Assembly (NCBI RefSeq): GCF_018863395.1
Contig: NZ_JAHKRR010000006.1
Coordinates: 145,369 to 209,368, forward strand
Reading direction: 5' to 3'
Length of the DNA: 64,000 bases
Origin: Sinomicrobium weinanense
Lineage (GTDB): Bacteria; Bacteroidota; Bacteroidia; Flavobacteriales; Flavobacteriaceae
This document shows positions 1 to 9,066 of this stretch, one piece after another; position 1 is the stretch's first letter, and each line of letters begins with the position of its first letter. The position numbers and the translations under genes were made by a program. The notes below the pieces were generated by a model, which saw nothing but the letters and a program-made list of their open reading frames with translations, had not been told where the DNA came from and searched no databases.

Positions 1-1458
1 GGTTCTTTCGGTCTGGTCAATCCTTCTCTGAGCGCAGATTACAAATTCAACGACCACCTGTCTGCAAGGGTGAGCACCGGATATGTCTACGCTCATGGCC
101 GTTATAAGTTCCGCTTTACCAACGGAAGCTACGATACGACCGCCATCCGTAAAAATGCCGATGTACGGTCGTACCGGCTGGAAACATCGCTCTATGGAAC
201 CACCCGGTTTCAAAGTAAATGGAATGTAAAATATTATCACTATAACTCCGAACGCGGATTGCCGGGAGCCGTTGTAGCCAACCGCTTCCGGAGGCCACAA
301 CGCCTTTGGGACGAGCAGAATTTTTTACAGGGCGAGTTCAAACAAAAGGTCAGTGACCGTTATTTTATGGTCGTCCGCGGAAAATATGCCAGGGACCACA
401 CCCGCTATTCTGATCCGGAAATAGTGACCACTTCGGGCTACCTGGACAATCGTTACGACCAGGAAACATTCTATATGTCCCTGGCCCAGAGTTACCGGCT
501 CAATGACTTCTGGAAAGTAGCACTGGCCACGGATTATGAGAACAACAGCCTGGAAGCCAACCTGTATCGTTTTGCCTATCCGGAAAGGAATACCTTTCTC
601 GCTGCACTGACCACCGACCTCAGTTTTGACCGCCTTTACGTACAGGCCGGCATGTTGAGTACCACCATCCGGGAATCCGTAAAGCACTACGAAGCGGCAG
701 GGGACAAGCAGGAATTTACCCCGACCGTAATGGCCAGCTGGCAGCCTTTCAGAACGGACGACCTCAGGTTACGGGCTTTTTACAAACGTATTTTCCGCAT
801 GCCCACTTTCAACGACCTCTACTATACCTTTATCGGCAATACCCGCCTGTCCCCGGAATATTCCGAACAGGTCAATGCAGGCCTTTCGTTCCGGCATATT
901 TTCGGGTCGCACTACCTGGAAGCCCGGGCCGATGCCTACAAGGTGTGGATTACCGACAAGATCGTGGCGGTTCCCGGAGCCAACCTGTTCCGGTGGACCA
1001 TGCTCAACCTGGGCAAAGTGGAGACGACCGGGGTGGAAGCCAGCCTGAGATCATCAGGGAAAACAGGATTTGGCGTGGGATATTCCGCACAGTTAAACTA
1101 CACCTGGCAGCAAGCCGCAGACGTAACCCCCGGAGCCTCCAACTATGGCGATCAGATCCCCTATATCCCCAGGCACAGTGGCAGTATAAACCTGGCCGCC
1201 GACTATAAAAGAGCCGAACTGAATTACAGTTTCATATACACCGGCGAGAGATACAGTCAGAAAGCGAATATACGCTCCAATTACCTGCAACCCTGGTACA
1301 CCCACGATATTGCCGCCCGTTATGCCCTTGAGGCATTCGGCGGGGAGGTACGGCTCGGGATGGAGGTCAACAACCTGTTCAATCAGTACTACGATGTTAT
1401 AAAGAACTTCCCCATGCCGGGACGTTCCTATCGTGTTACCTTTAATTATTCATTATGA
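1..1458 (+). CDS. TonB-dependent outer membrane receptor, BtuB-like (5' end outside window)
   Basis: The reading frame is open from base 1, so the plug domain and TonB box lie upstream of the window and only the C-terminal barrel is present. The visible part shows alternating aromatic-rich beta strands, an FRMPTFNDLYY segment typical of TonB-dependent receptor barrels, and ends in a strand closing with FNYSL, the usual C-terminal beta signal. The stop overlaps the start of the next gene by 4 bp. Three surface lipoproteins follow, two of them YncE/DUF5074-type beta-propellers, an arrangement known from Bacteroidota B12-uptake loci (BtuB with BtuG). A role in cobalamin import is therefore inferred; heme or another metal chelate cannot be excluded because the upstream control region is not visible. 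Confidence 0.85.
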   Translation, partial: GSFGLVNPSLSADYKFNDHLSARVSTGYVYAHGRYKFRFTNGSYDTTAIRKNADVRSYRLETSLYGTTRFQSKWNVKYYHYNSERGLPGAVVANRFRRPQRLWDEQNFLQGEFKQKVSDRYFMVVRGKYARDHTRYSDPEIVTTSGYLDNRYDQETFYMSLAQSYRLNDFWKVALATDYENNSLEANLYRFAYPERNTFLAALTTDLSFDRLYVQAGMLSTTIRESVKHYEAAGDKQEFTPTVMASWQPFRTDDLRLRAFYKRIFRMPTFNDLYYTFIGNTRLSPEYSEQVNAGLSFRHIFGSHYLEARADAYKVWITDKIVAVPGANLFRWTMLNLGKVETTGVEASLRSSGKTGFGVGYSAQLNYTWQQAADVTPGASNYGDQIPYIPRHSGSINLAADYKRAELNYSFIYTGERYSQKANIRSNYLQPWYTHDIAARYALEAFGGEVRLGMEVNNLFNQYYDVIKNFPMPGRSYRVTFNYSL

Positions 1459-2633
1459 TAAACCATTACACAAAACGACCGGGTTTTGCAGTTTTGCTGA
1501 TCTGCCTGTTACTCATGGTGTTCAGTTCCTGCCGCAGTGATGACCCGATAGACTTCGAAGGAGAGGATCAAACCCCGGAAATTCCGAACGAACCACCGGA
1601 AACTCCAGGGGAACCGGGAGATACGATCCGCGGATTTTACCTGCTCAACGAAGGGAACATGTTTCAGAACAAGGCCTCCCTGGATTATTTCGATTACACC
1701 ACAGGGCAGTACAAACGAAATATGTTCAGCCGTGCCAATCCCGACGAAGTGGGCGGGCTCGGCGATGTCGGTAACGATATCGGTATTTATGGTTCCAAGT
1801 TATACGTGGTGGTCAATGCTTCGAACAAGGTCGAGGTCCTCGACGCAGAAACAAGGAAACGCTTAAAGCAGATCAATGTAGATAATTGCCGGTATATTAC
1901 CTTTTACGAAGGAAAAGCCTACCTGAGCACCTATCTGGGCACCATCGGCGACCCCAATGCCCCCAACGGTATGGTAGCAGAGATCGACACTACCAGCATG
2001 AATATCACGAGAACAGTAGAAGTAGGCCGGCAGCCCGAAGAACTGGTGGCCCGTGACGGAAAGATCTATGTGGCCAATTCCGGGGGATACAGTCCACCTG
2101 ATTACGAAACCACCCTTTCTGTCATAGACATTGCCGGCTTTCAGGAGGTAAAACGGATCGAGGTAGCGGAAAACCTGCACCGGGTAAAGATCGACGACGA
2201 AGGCGACCTGTATGTTTCCTCCCGAGGGGATTATTTCGATATCCCTTCAAAACTGTTTGTTATAGACACAAAAACAGATACGGTCAAGACCTCTTTTGAC
2301 CTGGCCGTGAGCGACCTGGCCATCCACAACGGGATCGCCTATGTCTATAGCACGGAGTTCAGTTACGTTACAGGGACCAATGTCATATCCTATAACAAGA
2401 TCGATGTACATACCGAGGAGATCCTGGAAGGGTCATTTATCACCGACGGTACGGAAGCAAAGATCGAAACACCCTATGGCATTGCCATCCATCCCGAAAC
2501 CGGGGAAATACTGCTTACGGATGCCGGAGATTATGTAACCCCCGGCACCCTGTACTGTTTTAATGCCGCCGGCAAGCTTCAATGGTCGGTAAAGACCGGG
2601 GATATCCCGGCACATTTTGCTTTTATGAATTAA
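1455..2633 (+). CDS. Surface lipoprotein, YncE/DUF5074-like beta-propeller (BtuG-like)
   Basis: A 392-residue lipoprotein with a hydrophobic N-terminus and a lipobox ending FSSC near residue 26, followed by a Pro/Glu-rich linker. From about residue 55 it carries repeated blades such as GFYLLNEGN, KVEVLDAETRK, KIYVANSGG and KLFVIDTKTDTVK, characteristic of YncE-like seven-bladed propellers. It starts inside the stop of the TonB receptor (ATGA overlap), so translation is probably coupled. In characterised Bacteroides B12 loci a propeller lipoprotein (BtuG) caps BtuB and binds cobalamin; the same role is inferred here. It is a paralogue of the gene at 3829, sharing the NEG and NPD segments. Ligand-binding residues cannot be judged by eye. 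Confidence 0.75.
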   Translation: MINHYTKRPGFAVLLICLLLMVFSSCRSDDPIDFEGEDQTPEIPNEPPETPGEPGDTIRGFYLLNEGNMFQNKASLDYFDYTTGQYKRNMFSRANPDEVGGLGDVGNDIGIYGSKLYVVVNASNKVEVLDAETRKRLKQINVDNCRYITFYEGKAYLSTYLGTIGDPNAPNGMVAEIDTTSMNITRTVEVGRQPEELVARDGKIYVANSGGYSPPDYETTLSVIDIAGFQEVKRIEVAENLHRVKIDDEGDLYVSSRGDYFDIPSKLFVIDTKTDTVKTSFDLAVSDLAIHNGIAYVYSTEFSYVTGTNVISYNKIDVHTEEILEGSFITDGTEAKIETPYGIAIHPETGEILLTDAGDYVTPGTLYCFNAAGKLQWSVKTGDIPAHFAFMN

Positions 2634-2646
2634 ACGAAAAACTTTT

Positions 2647-3804
2647 ATGATGTATCCTTTAAAAAAGATCAGCAACAGCACCCCGGCCATACTCTGGAGT
2701 TTCGGCCTGGCCGCTTTTTTTAATTCCTGTTCCGGTGACGACGATGCGGCCCCGGGTAAGGGGAGTGGGGCGGAGTTAAGCCCCGAAGTGGAAATCTCCG
2801 GCGGAGACACCGGATTGAACCTCCGGCTGGGAGACACCCTGGTCCTGACAGCAAACAATCTCAACGAGTCGGTTTACGAAGAAGAATGGAAGCTCAACGA
2901 TTCTGTGGCTTCCACCCTGGAAGAATTCACGTTCGTGCCCGCCAAAACAGGAAATTATACCTTGAAATACAGGGCATTCAATACTTCCGGGGAATTTTCG
3001 GAAAAATTTTCAGTCGACGTGGCAATCCGGATACGGCCCGTTACAGGGGAGAGCAGCCCCTACGTAGCCGAACTGTTTGAGTATAGGCCTGCCCCCGGAC
3101 AGTTTATCAACAAAAACCCGGGAAATATGGAAAGCGCCCGGAGCATCCTGAAACAAAAAGGGCTGGTAAGCCTGGGCGCCTGGGGAGGAAGCATAGTGCT
3201 CGGTTTTGATCATACGGTGATCAACAGGGCGGAGGCAAAAGACGTGATCATCTATGGCAATGCCATGCCCAATTTCGCAGAGCCCGGAGTAGTCTGGGTA
3301 ATGCAGGACGCGAACGGAAACGGCCTGCCCGACGATACCTGGTATGAAATAAAAGGCAGTGCCCACAATATGGAAGGCACCGTTCGGGATTATGAGCTCA
3401 CCTATTTCCGGCCCGGAGATCCTTCGGAAGGCGTTCCGTGGAAAGACAACATGGGCCATAGCGGGGAGGTTGCCACCAACACCTTTCACCAGCAACCCTA
3501 CTATCCCGAATGGATTGAAACGGACAGCTATACTGTTAAGGGTACGTTGCTGCCTTCAAGCAATATTGATATGAGTAACCCTTCCTACATCACGAGTATA
3601 CCTTTCGAATACGGCTATGCCGACAATACCGGGGGTGGTGATGAAATAGACCTTGCCGATGCCGTGGACAAAAACGGGGACCCGGCAGCCCTGGAAGGGA
3701 TTGATTTTATAAAGATACAAACCGGGATACAGGCCAATATGGGCTGGCTGGGCGAGCTGTCTACCGAAGTATCCGGGATAGCCGATTTAAGTATAACCGA
3801 ATAA
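2647..3804 (+). CDS. Surface lipoprotein with PKD-like N-terminal domain, B12-locus type
   Basis: 385 residues with a lipobox (FFNSC) near residue 28 followed by an acidic SGDDDAA stretch. Residues of about 55-130 read like a PKD/Ig-type domain (LRLGDTLVLTAN, EEWKLND, YTLKYRAFN). The C-terminal 250 residues (SLGAWGGSIVLGFDH, DVIIYGNAM, WVMQDANGNGLPDDTWYEIKGS) resemble the putative cell-surface proteins found next to BtuB-type receptors in Bacteroidota. It begins 13 bp after the preceding gene and belongs to the same operon. Its likely role is accessory ligand capture at the cell surface. Functional assignment rests on context. An alternative start is the second Met (2650). Confidence 0.65.
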   Translation: MMYPLKKISNSTPAILWSFGLAAFFNSCSGDDDAAPGKGSGAELSPEVEISGGDTGLNLRLGDTLVLTANNLNESVYEEEWKLNDSVASTLEEFTFVPAKTGNYTLKYRAFNTSGEFSEKFSVDVAIRIRPVTGESSPYVAELFEYRPAPGQFINKNPGNMESARSILKQKGLVSLGAWGGSIVLGFDHTVINRAEAKDVIIYGNAMPNFAEPGVVWVMQDANGNGLPDDTWYEIKGSAHNMEGTVRDYELTYFRPGDPSEGVPWKDNMGHSGEVATNTFHQQPYYPEWIETDSYTVKGTLLPSSNIDMSNPSYITSIPFEYGYADNTGGGDEIDLADAVDKNGDPAALEGIDFIKIQTGIQANMGWLGELSTEVSGIADLSITE

Positions 3805-3828
3805 TTAAAACCGAAAACTAAAATAACC

Positions 3829-5172
3829 ATGAACACATCATTAAAATACTGGGCCGTCTTTGCGGCTTTTGCCGGTCTGTTAAGCTGCAACAGTGATGAC
3901 GATTTTTCCGAACCCGAACCTCCTCCTTCCATAGCTCCGCCTTCCTTTTCAGAAGGTGATCAGCAGCTTTCGGACACATTGACCGTGGGAGGTACGGTGA
4001 CCCTGAGCCCCCGCTTAAAGGAAAACAATGGGGTGATCTATACATGGACCATAGCCGATGAGGTGGTAAGTACTGATTCCATATATGCTTTCGGGCCGGA
4101 AGAAAGGGGAGATTATGAGATCATTTTTTCGGCACAGAACGATGGCGGGGAAATAAGTGCGGTATACAACATTTATACCCTGGGAGGCTATGAGAATGGT
4201 TTTTATATCGTTAACGAGGGTTGGATGGGACACGGAACCGGAACCTTGAGTTTTTATCGCTATGATACCGGGGCGGTTGAAGACAGTGTTTTTGTAAAGA
4301 GAAACCCGGACAAAGACCTGTTGCCCACCACCTCCACTCTGGAATACGGAACAATATTTAACGAAGAGCTATATCTCGTTGCCAAGGTAGGCGGCCCCGT
4401 TGTGGTAGCCGATGCATATTCCCTCAGGGAAAAAGGGAGAATACCCGCCCAGGGCGGAAATGACTGGCGAGCCTTTACCGGACTTGACGAAAGCAGGGGC
4501 TTATTGAGCTCCGGAGATGGTGTTTATACACTCTCCCTGAACCCGGTAGGATTGGGCGGTAAGATAAACGGTATAGAAGGCCAGACCGGGGATATGATAA
4601 AGGCCGGAAATTATGTATTTGTACTTTCGGCCGCAGAAGGAGTGGTGATATTGAACGCTGTAACCCTGAAAGTGGAAAAGACCATTCCGGGCATACAGAC
4701 CGGTTTTGCCAGGACCGGTGACGGAAAAGTATGGATGGCCGGGAAAACCACGCTGACGGGCGTAGATCCGGAAACCCTGAACATAGAGGAGGTGGAGCTC
4801 GGCTTTGATGCCTATGGTTCCTGGGGTGCCTGGCATCCGGGATCGATCGCCGCGAGTGCCACGGAGGTTTATATTGCAAAGAACAGCGCCTGGAGCGGCG
4901 GAAGCGATATCTATCGTTATACCGGGAATGCCGGCTCCCTCGCTACTCCTTTTGCGACCCTCCCAGAAGGAAAGGTAATGTACGGTTCGGGCCTGCGATA
5001 CGATCCGAATACCGACCGGGTAGTGGTTCACGCCGTAGACAAGGGCTGGGGCAACAGCTTTAGCCGCAATGCCCTTTATTTCTATAACGGACAAAACGGA
5101 GGACTTGTTGACGAAAAAACATATGAAGGCTATTACTTCCCCGCCGTATCCGTATTCCATAAAGAAGGATAA
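3829..5172 (+). CDS. Surface lipoprotein, PKD-like plus DUF5074-like propeller
   Basis: 447 residues. A short hydrophobic leader is followed by a lipobox (GLLSC) near residue 20 and an acidic, Pro-rich linker. Residues of about 45-115 look like a PKD-like domain (LTVGGTVTLSPRLKENN, EERGDYEIIFSAQN). From about residue 120 a propeller follows that parallels the 1455 gene: GFYIVNEGW against GFYLLNEGN, and KRNPDK against SRANPDE. It is the last gene of the four-gene operon, 24 bp behind its neighbour and followed by a hairpin at 5225-5258. Two related propellers behind one receptor suggest either two surface ligand-binding steps or two related ligands. The call is good at family level and weak for ligand. 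Confidence 0.7.
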   Translation: MNTSLKYWAVFAAFAGLLSCNSDDDFSEPEPPPSIAPPSFSEGDQQLSDTLTVGGTVTLSPRLKENNGVIYTWTIADEVVSTDSIYAFGPEERGDYEIIFSAQNDGGEISAVYNIYTLGGYENGFYIVNEGWMGHGTGTLSFYRYDTGAVEDSVFVKRNPDKDLLPTTSTLEYGTIFNEELYLVAKVGGPVVVADAYSLREKGRIPAQGGNDWRAFTGLDESRGLLSSGDGVYTLSLNPVGLGGKINGIEGQTGDMIKAGNYVFVLSAAEGVVILNAVTLKVEKTIPGIQTGFARTGDGKVWMAGKTTLTGVDPETLNIEEVELGFDAYGSWGAWHPGSIAASATEVYIAKNSAWSGGSDIYRYTGNAGSLATPFATLPEGKVMYGSGLRYDPNTDRVVVHAVDKGWGNSFSRNALYFYNGQNGGLVDEKTYEGYYFPAVSVFHKEG

Positions 5173-5224
5173 GTAAATTGTAAGTGGGTTTTTGTTCCCA
5201 TATTTGATTCTGGTTAAGTCCAAT

Positions 5225-5265
5225 AAGGCTCCTTCCTTCGTCACAGTGGAGGAGCCTTGTTAGTT
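5225..5265. terminator. Hairpin between convergent genes
   Basis: AAGGCTCC at 5225-5232 pairs with GGAGCCTT at 5251-5258, with a T-rich stretch after it. It lies between the 3' ends of the lipoprotein operon (+) and the phosphatase gene (-), so it could terminate both. The T-tract is weak on either side. Confidence 0.55.
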
Positions 5266-5350
5266 TAAATCGGTTGGAGGTACGTTTCCCGGCTTATGGT
5301 GTACTCCCGGGATTTTCAGGAACACGGCATTTTACGCTTTATAACAACTA

Positions 5351-7129
5351 CTATGGATTGTGGTCCAGGACCTTCAGTATTTTGGAAAAGATCTCATTGT
5401 TCTCATAAACCCCGGTAAATTCTCCCGACCTGGGGCCATAGGCAAATACAGGGACCATGGTCGCCGTATGATCGTTTGTGGTAAAGTCGCCTTCCACAAC
5501 ATGGCGGTCTATATTTCCCTGGGGAATACTGAATCCGGATGTTTCGTGGTCCGCAGTAATGATGACCAGGGTTCCGGGAGTCTCATCCGCAAAACGAAGC
5601 GCCTTGCCGATAGCCCTGTCAAAATCAATACCTTCGGTAACAATTCCGGCTACATTGTTAAAATGTCCGTAAGAGTCGATTTGTGCTCCTTCTATCATGG
5701 CAAAGAAGGGTTTGTTCCTGCTTTTCAGAAACTTCAGGCTATGATCTACAACTTCTGGTAAAAGGTCACCTCTTCCCTCAAGTACGGCAGGCACTCCTCT
5801 TTCACTCATAAAATATCCTACCCGGTCCGATCTGTTATGGCTTATGGCTGCCGGGCTGTCTACTATGGAAAATCCTGTTATTCCTGCGAAATCCCTTTTT
5901 CCTCCGCCGGCAAAAAGCGTCAGGTTGCTCTCCTGCAGGTCATGGGCTATGGCAGCGGTCATGTCCCTGTCTTTCTGATGGGCATAAAACGCGGCCGGAG
6001 TTGCCCCGGTAATCTGATCGGTAGTGATTACAGCCGTGTTAAATCCCCGGGGTGATAATATCTCACAGATATTGGGTACGGGCTCATTTGCAGTATTTAC
6101 TCCTATCGCCCTGTTATTGGTTTTTTCTCCTATGGCAATGGCCGTTCCGGCGGCGGCAGAATCTGTGGTAAAATCATCGGCAGACGATGTTTTTATAAGT
6201 CCTATACTCTTTAACCGGGTTAATGAAAGTTGTCCGTTATTGGCCAGGGCGGAAGAAGATATCTGGGTCAGGCCGTTACCATCCCCGATCAACAGGATCA
6301 CATTGCGGACTTTCTCGTCTTTTCTGTCACTCTCAAAAGTGGGGGTATAAACTTCTGAAAAAACAGAATTCGTAAAAACCCTGTCTTTTAGCGAATTGAC
6401 ATAAGTAACACAAGAAAACGGCTCGTCAGTGTTAATAAAGTCGACTCCAAGGTCGGTAAAAATTTTCCAGGCACTTTTGGAATCGGGTGTCCCCCAGAAG
6501 CGGAAAGGCTTATTAAAACGATGTGCCTTACCGATGACTTCTTTAACTTTCTGAAGGTCTGTATGGGTAAAACGTCCTTTTCCGTTCCACTGTGCGTATT
6601 TTTTGTAATCCGTACTGATCAGGGCCACACGGTCCCATTGCCGGGGGCTAAGGTCTTTCAGGGCCTGGTAGTCAAAAAATATAAAACCGGGATATTGGTC
6701 ATATTCCGAAGGTTCGGGCTGATTTCCGGATATAACAAAAACAATATTCTTACGCTCCAGTATGGCCGGGTATTTTTTAATACTGTGTACTATCTGTTTT
6801 AAGGTTTTAACGGCATCTGTTTTGATATCTATGAGAAGTTGCAGGGGCCGGTCCCCGACCATTCCGAGTGCAACGGCCTTATTTAAGGGGTCCAGGTAAA
6901 GGCTTTCCAGGGTACGCCCTGTTTTGATCTCGGCCTTTGCATGTGCCACAAACAGCTCCCTGTCCTGTAAAACCACATCGGCTTCAACAGAGGCCGCCCC
7001 GGCATGAAGTGCACCCCAGAAAGGAACTTCCTGCAGGTAATCGTTATGAGAATGAACCATCGGGTTTTGCGCGCTTACTACTACCAGTGCGCCCCAGAAA
7101 ACAAAAAGGGAAAACAAAAATCTATTCAT
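5351..7129 (-). CDS. GDPD/PI-PLC-like domain fused to alkaline phosphatase, exported
   Basis: 592 residues from the preferred start, which puts a signal peptide (MNRFLFSLFVFWGALVVVSA) at the N-terminus; an upstream Met at 7159 would spoil it. Residues of about 20-260 match the glycerophosphodiesterase/PI-PLC-like fold: HSHNDYL, SVEADVVLQD, LFVAHA, RTLESLYLDPL. The C-terminal 330 residues are an alkaline phosphatase with all main active-site motifs: VILLIGDGNG (metal Asp), TDSAAAGTA (nucleophile Ser), MIEGAQIDSYGH and ADHETSG (metal ligands). One polypeptide could cleave a phosphodiester and then release phosphate. It sits downstream of susCD on the same strand, but a hairpin at 7365-7430 separates them. 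A role in scavenging phosphate or phospholipid head groups is inferred. Confidence 0.88.
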   Translation of the reverse strand: MNRFLFSLFVFWGALVVVSAQNPMVHSHNDYLQEVPFWGALHAGAASVEADVVLQDRELFVAHAKAEIKTGRTLESLYLDPLNKAVALGMVGDRPLQLLIDIKTDAVKTLKQIVHSIKKYPAILERKNIVFVISGNQPEPSEYDQYPGFIFFDYQALKDLSPRQWDRVALISTDYKKYAQWNGKGRFTHTDLQKVKEVIGKAHRFNKPFRFWGTPDSKSAWKIFTDLGVDFINTDEPFSCVTYVNSLKDRVFTNSVFSEVYTPTFESDRKDEKVRNVILLIGDGNGLTQISSSALANNGQLSLTRLKSIGLIKTSSADDFTTDSAAAGTAIAIGEKTNNRAIGVNTANEPVPNICEILSPRGFNTAVITTDQITGATPAAFYAHQKDRDMTAAIAHDLQESNLTLFAGGGKRDFAGITGFSIVDSPAAISHNRSDRVGYFMSERGVPAVLEGRGDLLPEVVDHSLKFLKSRNKPFFAMIEGAQIDSYGHFNNVAGIVTEGIDFDRAIGKALRFADETPGTLVIITADHETSGFSIPQGNIDRHVVEGDFTTNDHTATMVPVFAYGPRSGEFTGVYENNEIFSKILKVLDHNP

Positions 7130-7146
7130 CTGAAAAAAATAAACAA

Positions 7147-7240
7147 GGGAGCTGTTCAAAAGGTCTTGAAAACCGTCATTCCGAACCCCGATACATCAGG
7201 GTTCAGGTTGACGCAGAGATTACTTTTTGGACAGCTCCCT
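7147..7240. repeat. Inverted repeat, 94 bp, upstream of the phosphatase gene
   Basis: AGGGAGCTGTTCAAAA at 7147-7162 is matched in reverse by TTTTTGGACAGCTCCCT at 7224-7240. An inner palindrome pairs CGAACCC with GGGTTC. It lies in the 5' region of the GDPD-phosphatase gene and resembles other nested intergenic palindromes in this window, such as 57509-57620. It could be a mobile REP/MITE-like unit or an RNA hairpin. Confidence 0.7.
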
Positions 7241-7364
7241 GTAATTAAACATTCTAATTTAAACACATGATAAAATATGATCGGCCATGACGTATGACTG
7301 CATGACGTAAGATATAAAATTTAAAGTGTGTATAAAAATGGTATCAAACACAACTTCATAAACT

Positions 7365-7430
7365 AAAAAATCCGGAAAGCCTGACTACTCTTTAATCTTA
7401 AGTCTAAAACCGACGGGTTCCGGATTTTTT
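7365..7430 (-). terminator. Rho-independent terminator of the susCD operon
   Basis: AAAAAATCCGGAA at 7365-7377 and TTCCGGATTTTTT at 7418-7430 form a perfect stem with a T-run on the exit side of the minus strand. It lies 30 bp after the susD stop, so it should end the SusC/SusD transcript. Confidence 0.8.
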
Positions 7431-7459
7431 GTGATGTATTTAAACATTTTAATACGATC

Positions 7460-9052
7460 TTACCAACCGGCATTCTGTGGTATACCGGAGCCTTCAACCA
7501 CGGTGGTAGGTAAAGGCCATACATGCATATAAGAGGGATCAAAGCTCCTGGCTTTCCATATCTCTTTCACGGTATATCCGGAATCCGGGTCGGCCTTGTT
7601 GGAGTGGATCCTTCCGTGCAGTGCCCGGCTATACACCTCCTGTGCATCGCCCCAGCGTACCAGGTCGAAATGGCGGTTGGCAAACTCTCCTGCCAGTTCT
7701 ACCCTTCTCTCATGTTTCAGGTCGTCCATAGTGGCCCCTGTCACTGCATCAAGTCCGGCCCTGTCCCTTACCAGGTTTAAGGGAACATCGCCATTGAGCC
7801 CCTGCATGATGAGAGCCTCCGATTTCATAAGTAACACCTCTGCATATCGCAGCAAGGGCACATTATACACCGTAGTCGGATTATTTCCGTTACTGTTTAT
7901 ATATGTTCCTATGGGAGACTCATAACCGTATTCGTACATATATTTGTTAAACTGGAAACCCGAAAGGGAGTTTTCGGAATAATACTTCCTGTTTTCCCCG
8001 AAAAACTGGAACTCATCGCCAAACTTCAGGATAGTCACTTCCCTTCTCGGGTCATTCGCTTCGTATGCTTCATAAAGTTCTTCGGTGGGCTGGAAATAGC
8101 CCCAACCGTTATACTTTGACCATCCCTTGTTTTCCAGCATCACTCCCGGTAATTTACTACCGTTGTCCACCCCGGAGTTAACGGACCAGATATATTCGCT
8201 GGTCCAGTTGTTCAGGTGGCTGTGCAGCAGCCTGAAATCTTCGCCGGGCTTATTGTTATCTACCAGGGCTCTCCCGGATCCCGAACTGGTCACGGCATCG
8301 CAATAGGCTACCACTTCGGCATATTTACTTGCATCATACTGCGCCCAATAAAGATACGTTTTTGCGGCATAAGCCAGCGCTGCATCCTTATGGGCACGCC
8401 CGTAATCTTCGGCAGATAATTCCGTAAACAACGGCAGCAATTCGGCTGCCTTATCCAGGTCCCGGATAATCTGTTCGTAATTGGCAATGACACTCTCGGG
8501 GCGGGTATAGTTCCCGGCTACGTTGTCCATATTCTCAACGGTCACTATGGGAATCCCCCCGTTCTTACCATCATCTCCATAAGAGTGGGCCAGCCAGAAA
8601 TAGAAAAATCCCCTCATAAAATAGGCCTCTCCCAACAGGCGGTTTTTAAGCGTTTCGGAAATCTCCATTTCCGGTACGTTTTTCAGGACATCATTAGCTC
8701 TGCGGATCACCCTGAAAGCTGCGGGATACATATAGGAAGTATAGCCTTCATCGCCGGTGGCCACGAAATTCTTAATATTGTCGGGATCGGCATTGATACG
8801 GCCGGTGACCATATCGTCCGAAGCATTGATATACCAGAACATCCCCCTGGAAAACACCTCTTCTTCATGCATTTCGCTGTACATACTGTTTACGGCGCTG
8901 ATGGCATCCTGCTCGTTCTTCCAGAAATTCTCATAAGAAGGCCCGCCTTCCGGACCGAGATTGGAAAAATCATCTGAACACGAACTTGTATTCAAAACTA
9001 TGGCCGCTACCATTCCGGCCACTGTATATTTTATTCCTTTTTTCATATTCAT
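7460..9052 (-). CDS. SusD/RagB-family nutrient-binding lipoprotein
   Basis: 530 residues. The leader ends in a lipobox (NTSSC) near residue 25, giving a surface lipoprotein. The family signature is clear: ENFWKNEQDAISAVNSMY near the N-terminus, then RAND, LLGEAYFMRGFFYFWLAHSYGD, TPR-like helices (AAKTYLYWAQYDASKY), and a C-terminal RYAEVLLMKSEALI...ERRVELAGEFANRHFDLVRWG. SusD proteins lid the SusC barrel and bind the substrate. The gene lies 14 bp after susC in the same transcript and ends at a terminator. No glycoside hydrolase lies nearby. The nearest enzyme is the GDPD-phosphatase fusion, so the substrate may not be a plain polysaccharide. Confidence 0.95.
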   Translation of the reverse strand: MNMKKGIKYTVAGMVAAIVLNTSSCSDDFSNLGPEGGPSYENFWKNEQDAISAVNSMYSEMHEEEVFSRGMFWYINASDDMVTGRINADPDNIKNFVATGDEGYTSYMYPAAFRVIRRANDVLKNVPEMEISETLKNRLLGEAYFMRGFFYFWLAHSYGDDGKNGGIPIVTVENMDNVAGNYTRPESVIANYEQIIRDLDKAAELLPLFTELSAEDYGRAHKDAALAYAAKTYLYWAQYDASKYAEVVAYCDAVTSSGSGRALVDNNKPGEDFRLLHSHLNNWTSEYIWSVNSGVDNGSKLPGVMLENKGWSKYNGWGYFQPTEELYEAYEANDPRREVTILKFGDEFQFFGENRKYYSENSLSGFQFNKYMYEYGYESPIGTYINSNGNNPTTVYNVPLLRYAEVLLMKSEALIMQGLNGDVPLNLVRDRAGLDAVTGATMDDLKHERRVELAGEFANRHFDLVRWGDAQEVYSRALHGRIHSNKADPDSGYTVKEIWKARSFDPSYMHVWPLPTTVVEGSGIPQNAGW

Positions 9053-9066
9053 AATAGATAATGAGA